A stretch of 64,000 nt of DNA from NCBI GenBank assembly GCA_023052935.1, contig CM041292.1:89325169-89389168 (forward strand), in the 5' to 3' direction. The first letter of the stretch is position 1. Each line of letters opens with the position of its first letter. This document shows, one piece after another, positions 56,561-64,000 of this stretch. Source of the DNA: Piezodorus guildinii. Its lineage: Eukaryota > Arthropoda > Insecta > Hemiptera > Pentatomidae. The translations under genes and the position numbers were made by a program. A model generated the notes under the pieces. That model had not been told where the DNA came from and ran no database searches. It saw only the letters and a list, made by a program, of their open reading frames with translations.

Positions 56561-57854
56561 CATTATTTTTAATGCATTTTATATTCGGTGGTAAGTTTTG
56601 TTTTGAATGACTTTTTTTCAATATATATTCTGCTGTTCATTAAAATATATTTCAGAGATAAATTTATAACATTTTTAGTCCATGTTATATTAAAAGAAGC
56701 TTTTATTTCAACCAATAGGCTTAAAATTAAATATTATGTCTCCAATCTATAAATTATAAGAACAAACGTCAAAAATTTACCCACTGTTTAGTACTGGTGA
56801 TACTCATCTCAGAAATAATTAGCGTAAATAACTATGATTTCAATTATTATTAAAAACCTAAAAAATAGTCGGTTAGCTTGCTATCTTGGCTATAAAGCAA
56901 ACAAAATAACCTTAATTATACTTAATCAAATCATTTTATAATTTAATCAAATTTAATAAAATTCAGTAATGAAATAAATTACCTTTCCTCAAATGTATCA
57001 TGTTATTTTGACGTTCATTAAATATTAATCAAATATATTTTAGATTAAAGTTTGGTGTATTGACTAGCTTTCTGTATTTTAATAATTCTGAAATGTCGTA
57101 TCTTTGTTTCAAAATCGTTCCAAAACTAATCTGAACACTTAAAATTTCCTTGAACTAGGATTTCTTATTTTTTTTTTAATCTCTCCCCAATGAGATTAAT
57201 AATGTTATTTTTTTTCGATTGAATATCAACAGTTACATCCGCGTAAAAAATAAAATATATCAATTATGTTATAATCCTAGAATTATTTAACACAAGTGCG
57301 AACCCATAGAATCAAACAGTTTGAAATATTTGTATCCATTTTCCCTCCATTTTTATCAATAATCACGTAATCTTTGACGGTGTATAAGATTTGTGGCGGT
57401 ATGGTATCTTCGGTATTAGAGAAAGTAATATATATCTTTACTGACATTTTTTGCATTAATAATCTTAATTGCAATTATATAATTTTTTAATTAAATTATA
57501 TGCGATATAAGGGTATTATAAAAACCGGAAAATCTATATCACTTTTTGATATGATGCCCATTGTATAGGGACTTCAGAAATCACTACACATATATTAATG
57601 AGAATGATGATTCAATTTTAGGGAATTCGCTAATAATTGATAGTCCCCAGAAATTGAATGGTATATTTTATCAAACAATGGACAGTCTAAAATTTTTATA
57701 ATTTAAAAGAAAGGACTAAAGTTCACGAAAGGGGTTTTTCAGATATAATGTCTCATTTAGTTGTAAATTTGATATATTTATATTTTGTTTAAAGATTACT
57801 TTACTCAAGTGTTCGTCGTGGTTTTTTGTTTTTTTTTTTGTTTTTTTACGTGAT
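56559..57854. other. AT-rich non-coding stretch
   Basis: No supported feature. Confidence 0.5.
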
Positions 57855-57970
57855 AGAAGTCGGTTCAGGGTGCATTCAATTAAATACACAATTAAGCGTA
57901 AATTCAACTATAATTTTATAAGTTTACGCTTAATTGTGTGTTAAATTGACTGCACCCTCAACCAACTTCT
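57855..57970. repeat. Palindrome with ~47-bp arms
   Basis: The left arm (57855-57902) and right arm (57923-57970) are inverse complements with few mismatches (for example cacaattaagcgtaaa against tttacgcttaattgtg), around a ~20-base loop. Looks like a miniature fold-back element or an inverted duplication. No TSD is evident. Confidence 0.85.
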
Positions 57971-58369
57971 CTCATATATACACACAGTCAACTATTGTCA
58001 CTTCGTGATTTTTTTTTTTTTTTTTTTACATTTTTGAATGTAAGTGTAAAAATTATGCTTCATTTATTTAACCTAAATTTATAATGTATGTTAACAGTTT
58101 TCAGTTGTTTTTTCTCTTTTTTTATATATTTGTACTATATGAACTATATTGACTTCTTTTGTAAGGTTCAGTAAACAAATGAATATTATTATACAAAGGC
58201 AGGTTATAAACAGTGTCCAGTGTTGGCCTGATTGGTGAGCTCAATAATTATAGTTTTGAAAAGGATTCATACATTAGAATATAGATGTTCAGGGATCAAA
58301 ACGTCAATTAAGATTAAAAAAAAGGAGAAACATATTTTTTATAGAACTAACATCCGATTAATTTTAACA

Positions 58370-58376
<7 letters not shown>
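57971..58376. other. AT-rich non-coding stretch
   Basis: Contains a T run at 58010-58027. No gene was recognised. Confidence 0.5.

Positions 58377-58421
<45 letters not shown>
58377..58421. repeat. (AT)n microsatellite
   Basis: AT dinucleotide tract. Confidence 0.94.
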
Positions 58422-58425
<4 letters not shown>

Positions 58426-58999
58426 ATCTTCCCAATTCTATCCATCACCCCATCACTTATACGTTGATGATTTCCAGATCTACTTATCTTCTCTCCCTCC
58501 GAGTGTCTAGAAGCATTTGCCAATATTCAGAAAGGAATTAGGCAACCCTGAATAAATTAAGGCTAGTTGCTATGAAAACTCAGGGCATTGTTATAGGTAC
58601 CAATTCCGTCCTCAGATCCCATACTACTTTTCAAGTCTAACCCTAACTAAATGATCACTTTTTTTTTTTTTTTTTCTACCAATACCTCGCCTTTGAAGGC
58701 TATACGGGAGTTTTTCGGACCAGGGGGTGAGGGCGCGGTGATCACCCAATCACCTTCACTTCCTCTGTCAAAAACCAGGGTATGACCATTGACCAAATCT
58801 CCCGTAGAACGATAAGTACCTTAAATTAATTTAAATTTTTCTATCGCTCCCGCCATCTTCTTCCACCATCCACTTTGTGGACAAGCTCCTTGTCTCCTAC
58901 TTATTTTCCTCCACTTTGACTATTGCTGCGGAGTATATGGTAGCCTCTTGATTGTACTCGAGGACAGGCTTAAACGAATTATGAACATATTTCAGAAAT
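58422..58999 (+). pseudogene. Decayed LINE reverse transcriptase fragment
   Basis: Broken frames: HYTYVDDFQIYLSSLPP (corrupted YADDFQIY catalytic block), KLRLVAMKTQGIVIGTN, then FLHFDYCCGVYGSL. The order matches the R1/CR1-like type seen at 18995-19790. A T run (58660-58675) and indels break it. Confidence 0.65.
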
Positions 59000-59226
59000 T
59001 CAGTCACTTTTCTTGATGTATTTTATAGGGTAGGGTCATCACTACCTGCGCCTAATTTAGTGAGAGGCAGCGATTTGGCTGACGGGTCTCACATATTCGG
59101 GGGAGATGCTGTGAGTGAATCCCCATTTATTAAATGCTTTACAAAGTCTTTCTGGGACTGGGATTCGAACTCACGACCTTTAGCATGAGAGAATTGCACG
59201 CAAGCCACTCAGCCACGACATTCCCT
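59000..59226 (-). mobile_element. SINE C with clear tRNA-like head
   Basis: Minus-oriented. The head starts at 59226: agggaatgtcgtggctgagt, A-box-like, then ggtcgtgagttcgaatccca as B box. The body matches the SINE C copies near 40 kb. The 3' end is eroded near 59000. Confidence 0.78.
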
Positions 59227-60354
59227 AGAAAACGTTTAAAATAAAAAGGAATTAATGTTTTTATAATATAGTCTATGCATTTGGTTATAATTGGATTTTA
59301 TTTTTATTTTAGACGGTTTAATCACTAACAACGTTTTCTTGAATGAATGAAAGATTAGATTATGTGAGGAAAATAAAAAGTTGTTTTTTCACTCACTTTT
59401 TTTAGTATAATCTGTAGTCTACTTTCCTTAAATATAGGCAATATGTTAAAATCACATATATTTATTTATTAATAGAAGTTTTGACAGTACAATGAGATTT
59501 GCTATATGCTTATGCAATAAGCAAATATGCAAATAAATGATATGTAAGTGCGAAACTGCATAAGATACTATAAGATAGATTAAAAAAAAAAAAAAACTAT
59601 CACTATATCAGGTCTGTTGGCCAGCGTCTCTATAGTCTTCTGGGCGGATTATATGGGTTTGTGACAATAAATAGGTTCTAATTCGGTCGATAATCACATT
59701 TATAAAGAAATAAGGTTTTGAATGCGATGTGACTAATTTTCAATTATCCAGACCATGAACGACTTTCAATTGACTATTAATATATAAAGTAATGTGTTGG
59801 TTATTATTAGGTAATGTTATTACTAAGTATACATAATATTAGAAGAGCGGCTATTAATTCAATAATCACACATGGTAATCTACTAAATTTATCGTTTAAT
59901 AGATTCACTAAATATCAGTGAGTGTTGGGGCAAGGAAATTTCTTTCTTGTCATCCAAATCAACTTTCCGTATCTTTATCCTTTACAAGGAGAGAATCTGA
60001 AATATTAGATTACTTTCAAAAATACAAGTTTATAAAACTGTTACTTATTTAATAAAATTATTAATCCGGATGAGAGGTCTTGAAGTAATGTTATTATATA
60101 GCACTTTCACCTACCAGTAGCTAAACTTGCTGATACCACTCCTTCGGTTTCGTAGTAAAAAAACTCCTCGCGTCCTGATTTCACATCCTCATCTTGTATT
60201 ATAGTTAACTTAGTGATTTACTTTTTAATATGCCCCAAAGAGGAGTATTAAAATTATCTTTAGACTGAGGAACGATTCTGTTCTAACCAGTTTTGTTCAA
60301 CATATGCAGAATTGTTGCTTTGTTGAAAAAATTCTTTAAATAGCTTTTAAACAT
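59227..60354. other. AT-rich non-coding stretch
   Basis: No gene or named repeat was recognised. Confidence 0.5.
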
Positions 60355-60860
60355 TAGCATAACATGGATTAAGAGGCACTCAGGAGTAGAAGGCAACGAA
60401 CGAGCGGAAACCCTTGCGAAGATAGCGGCTCAGGGTGATCTTCCGATATCGTATAGTAAGTTTCCTATTTCCTACACCAATGGGACGATCAGGAAGGACA
60501 CGATAGTAAATTGGAACCGTTCCTGGGCTGCTTCACTGAAGTCACCAAGATTTTATTGATTTCTTCCCCTTTTCACCCACCACAGCTACAAAAACAGACT
60601 GAGTAGTATCTACAAAGTGACACAATTTCTGACTGTACACGGAACACAAAACAATAATTAAAACGCTTTAACAAACTACAAGATGACAAATATTCATGAT
60701 GGAGATGTACACAATTTTTGACACTTACTACACGAATGTTAACAATTAGACAACATTCGAGCAAAACTGATTCAGGACGTTATACTAGGACTAGGGACTT
60801 GGCCAGAACCGAACAAAGATTGATGACACAATTTAAAAAACGTTTAATACAAGTATAATA
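60355..60860 (+). pseudogene. LINE RNase H and C-terminal tail remnant
   Basis: A short intact stretch reads ITWIKRHSGVEGNERAETLA (RNase H motif) and continues SYTNGTIRKDTIVNWNRSW. Then frames break, and GLGTWPEPNKD near 60790 is a typical LINE C-terminus. 5'-truncated, no catalytic domains. It borders the satellite array. Confidence 0.75.
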
Positions 60861-60891
60861 TTAATAAATAAAATGTCATTCTGATTGATGT

Positions 60892-63800
60892 AGGAGTCGA
60901 TTATTAGTTTTTCTGGAGCTCTGATTTCATTATTGTGTCGGATTTAGGATCGCGCATAGACTTTTCGATTTCTTGTTCCTATTATGTTTTAATGTATATT
61001 GGAATCGATTATCAGGTTTTCGGGATTTTCTGATTCTATTTTTTGCAACGGATTTAGGATCGCGCATAGACTTTTCGATTTCTTGTTCCTATTATGTTTT
61101 AATGTATATTGGAATCGATTATCAGGTTTTCGGGATTTTCTGATTCTATTTTTTGCAACGGATTTAGGATCGCGCATAGACTTTTCGATTTCTTGTTCCT
61201 ATTATGTTTTAATGTATATTGGAATCGATTATCAGGTTTTCGGGATTTTCTGATTCTATTTTTTGCAACGGATTTAGGATCGCGCATAGACTTTTCGATT
61301 TCTTGTTCCTATTATGTTTTAATGTATATTGGAATCGATTATCAGGTTTTCGGGATTTTCTGATTCTATTTTTTGCAACGGATTTAGGATCGCGCATAGA
61401 CTTTTCGATTTCTTGTTCCTATTATGTTTTAATGTATATTGGAATCGATTATCAGGTTTTCGGGATTTTCTGATTCTATTTTTTGCAACGGATTTAGGAT
61501 CGCGCATAGACTTTTCGATTTCTTGTTCCTATTATGTTTTAATGTATATTGGAATCGATTATCAGGTTTTCGGGATTTTCTGATTCTATTTTTTGCAACG
61601 GATTTAGGATCGCGCATAGACTTTTCGATTTCTTGTTCCTATTATGTTTTAATGTATATTGGAATCGATTATCAGGTTTTCGGGATTTTCTGATTCTATT
61701 TTTTGCAACGGATTTAGGATCGCGCATAGACTTTTCGATTTCTTGTTCCTATTATGTTTTAATGTATATTGGAATCGATTATCAGGTTTTCGGGATTTTC
61801 TGATTCTATTTTTTGCAACGGATTTAGGATCGCGCATAGACTTTTCGATTTCTTGTTCCTATTATGTTTTAATGTATATTGGAATCGATTATCAGGTTTT
61901 CGGGATTTTCTGATTCTATTTTTTGCAACGGATTTAGGATCGCGCATAGACTTTTCGATTTCTTGTTCCTATTATGTTTTAATGTATATTGGAATCGATT
62001 ATCAGGTTTTCGGGATTTTCTGATTCTATTTTTTGCAACGGATTTAGGATCGCGCATAGACTTTTCGATTTCTTGTTCCTATTATGTTTTAATGTATATT
62101 GGAATCGATTATCAGGTTTTCGGGATTTTCTGATTCTATTTTTTGCAACGGATTTAGGATCGCGCATAGACTTTTCGATTTCTTGTTCCTATTATGTTTT
62201 AATGTATATTGGAATCGATTATCAGGTTTTCGGGATTTTCTGATTCTATTTTTTGCAACGGATTTAGGATCGCGCATAGACTTTTCGATTTCTTGTTCCT
62301 ATTATGTTTTAATGTATATTGGAATCGATTATCAGGTTTTCGGGATTTTCTGATTCTATTTTTTGCAACGGATTTAGGATCGCGCATAGACTTTTCGATT
62401 TCTTGTTCCTATTATGTTTTAATGTATATTGGAATCGATTATCAGGTTTTCGGGATTTTCTGATTCTATTTTTTGCAACGGATTTAGGATCGCGCATAGA
62501 CTTTTCGATTTCTTGTTCCTATTATGTTTTAATGTATATTGGAATCGATTATCAGGTTTTCGGGATTTTCTGATTCTATTTTTTGCAACGGATTTAGGAT
62601 CGCGCATAGACTTTTCGATTTCTTGTTCCTATTATGTTTTAATGTATATTGGAATCGATTATCAGGTTTTCGGGATTTTCTGATTCTATTTTTTGCAACG
62701 GATTTAGGATCGCGCATAGACTTTTCGATTTCTTGTTCCTATTATGTTTTAATGTATATTGGAATCGATTATCAGGTTTTCGGGATTTTCTGATTCTATT
62801 TTTTGCAACGGATTTAGGATCGCGCATAGACTTTTCGATTTCTTGTTCCTATTATGTTTTAATGTATATTGGAATCGATTATCAGGTTTTCGGGATTTTC
62901 TGATTCTATTTTTTGCAACGGATTTAGGATCGCGCATAGACTTTTCGATTTCTTGTTCCTATTATGTTTTAATGTATATTGGAATCGATTATCAGGTTTT
63001 CGGGATTTTCTGATTCTATTTTTTGCAACGGATTTAGGATCGCGCATAGACTTTTCGATTTCTTGTTCCTATTATGTTTTAATGTATATTGGAATCGATT
63101 ATCAGGTTTTCGGGATTTTCTGATTCTATTTTTTGCAACGGATTTAGGATCGCGCATAGACTTTTCGATTTCTTGTTCCTATTATGTTTTAATGTATATT
63201 GGAATCGATTATCAGGTTTTCGGGATTTTCTGATTCTATTTTTTGCAACGGATTTAGAAAAGCGCATAGACTTTTCGATTTTTTGTTTGCTTTAATTTTT
63301 TAATTGATATAGGAATCTATAATTAGGTTTTCGGAGGTTCTGATTCTATTTTTTGCAACGGATTTAGGATCGCGCATAGACTTTTCGATTTCTTGTTCCT
63401 ATTATGTTTTAATGTATATTGGAATCGATTATCAGGTTTTCGGGATTTTCTGATTCTATTTTTTGCAACGGATTTAGGATCGCGCATAGACTTTTCGATT
63501 TCTTGTTCCTATTATGTTTTAATGTATATTGGAATCGATTATCAGGTTTTCGGGATTTTCTGATTCTATTTTTTGCAACGGATTTAGGATCGCGCATAGA
63601 CTTTTCGATTTCTTGTTCCTATTATGTTTTAATGTATATTGGAATCGATTATCAGGTTTTCGGGATTTTCTGATTCTATTTTTTGCAACGGATTTAGAAA
63701 AGCGCATAGACTTTTCGATTTTTTGTTTGCTTTAATTTTTTAATTGATATAGGAATCTATAATTAGGTTTTCGGAGGTTCTGATTCTATTTATTGTATCA

Positions 63801-64000
63801 GATTTTGAATTGCGCTTGAACATTTCGATTTCATGATCGTTTTTATTGTTATAGGGATCCATTGCTAGGTTTTCGGGGGCTCTGGATTCATTTTTGATAT
63901 CGGATTTTGCATCGCGCATAGACTTTGCGATTTCTTGTTGGCGTTAATTTTTTAATTGAGACTTGAATCAATTATTAAGTTTTCGGGAGCTCTGATTCGA
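60892..64000. repeat. 110-bp satellite array, continues beyond the window
   Basis: Tandem units of 110 bases, about 28 in view. From 61001 to 63200 twenty consecutive units appear identical by eye (unit start ggaatcgattatcaggtttt; landmark gatcgcgcatagacttttcg). Left-edge and right-edge units diverge. Variant units (ttagaaaagcgcatagac, then aggaatctataattaggttt) occur at ~63201-63420 and again at ~63641-63752, 440 bases apart. The unit is not a multiple of three, and the many open frames that cross it are artefacts. Confidence 0.97.

Noticed and set aside
61001..63200. CRISPR-like array
   Set aside because: Units are contiguous 110-base tandem repeats without unique spacers, no cas genes are present, and the setting is eukaryotic.
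60989..63735. Dozens of 62- and 84-codon open frames on both strands of the satellite
   Set aside because: The unit length of 110 is not a multiple of three, so each frame crosses units and stops. They repeat only because the DNA repeats.

Overview
The window is eukaryotic and reads as a repeat-dense arthropod nuclear genome, most likely an insect. The grounds are a very AT-rich background with long (AT)n and (GT)n microsatellites, non-LTR retrotransposons of the Jockey and I groups, mariner transposons, tRNA-derived SINEs with target-site duplications (TSDs), a 110-bp satellite, and one intron-containing gene for a secreted Gly/Ser/Tyr-rich, Val/Pro-rich cuticle-type protein. I cannot name the species. 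No bacterial operon, CRISPR array or genuine tRNA/rRNA gene is visible.

Layout. 1-4483: a Jockey-type LINE with intact ORF1 and ORF2, whose poly(A) end abuts 4484-6515, a broken, internally deleted LINE of a related family on the minus strand. 6.7-16.4 kb: AT-rich DNA carrying several copies of an unclassified ~0.9-1.0 kb non-coding repeat (family D), SINE A copies, a fold-back element and a small poly(A)-tailed retrocopy with a 12-bp TSD. 16.4-19.8 kb: three LINE remnants, one split by a SINE B. 19.9-20.7 kb: an internally deleted mariner. 21.5-25.2 kb: a speculative two-exon plus-strand gene with a SINE A and a family D copy in its intron. 25.5-27.3 kb: two abutting family D copies, one split by a SINE B. 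27.9-33.9 kb: a nearly complete but frameshifted I-group LINE with RNase H and a GC-rich 5' UTR. 34-48 kb: LINE tails, SINEs, microsatellites and a decayed mariner. 48.5-51.7 kb, minus strand: the one confident cellular gene, three exons with a TATA box and an arthropod initiator. 52-60.9 kb: SINE clusters, a palindrome and LINE scraps. 60.9-64.0 kb: the satellite, running off the window end.

How the parts relate. The LINEs encode endonuclease and reverse transcriptase, and such enzymes are the expected source of the poly(A)- or simple-tailed, TSD-flanked SINEs and the retrocopy. Insertion order can be read in places: SINE A into family D, SINE B into family D, SINE B into a LINE, and one LINE apparently into another. 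The most noteworthy signals are the stop/start junctions of three LINEs, SINE A with a poly(T) tail, uncharacterised repeat family D, the homogenised satellite with a 440-bp internal duplication, and the bipartite cuticle protein gene. I did not find a clearly new biochemical system.
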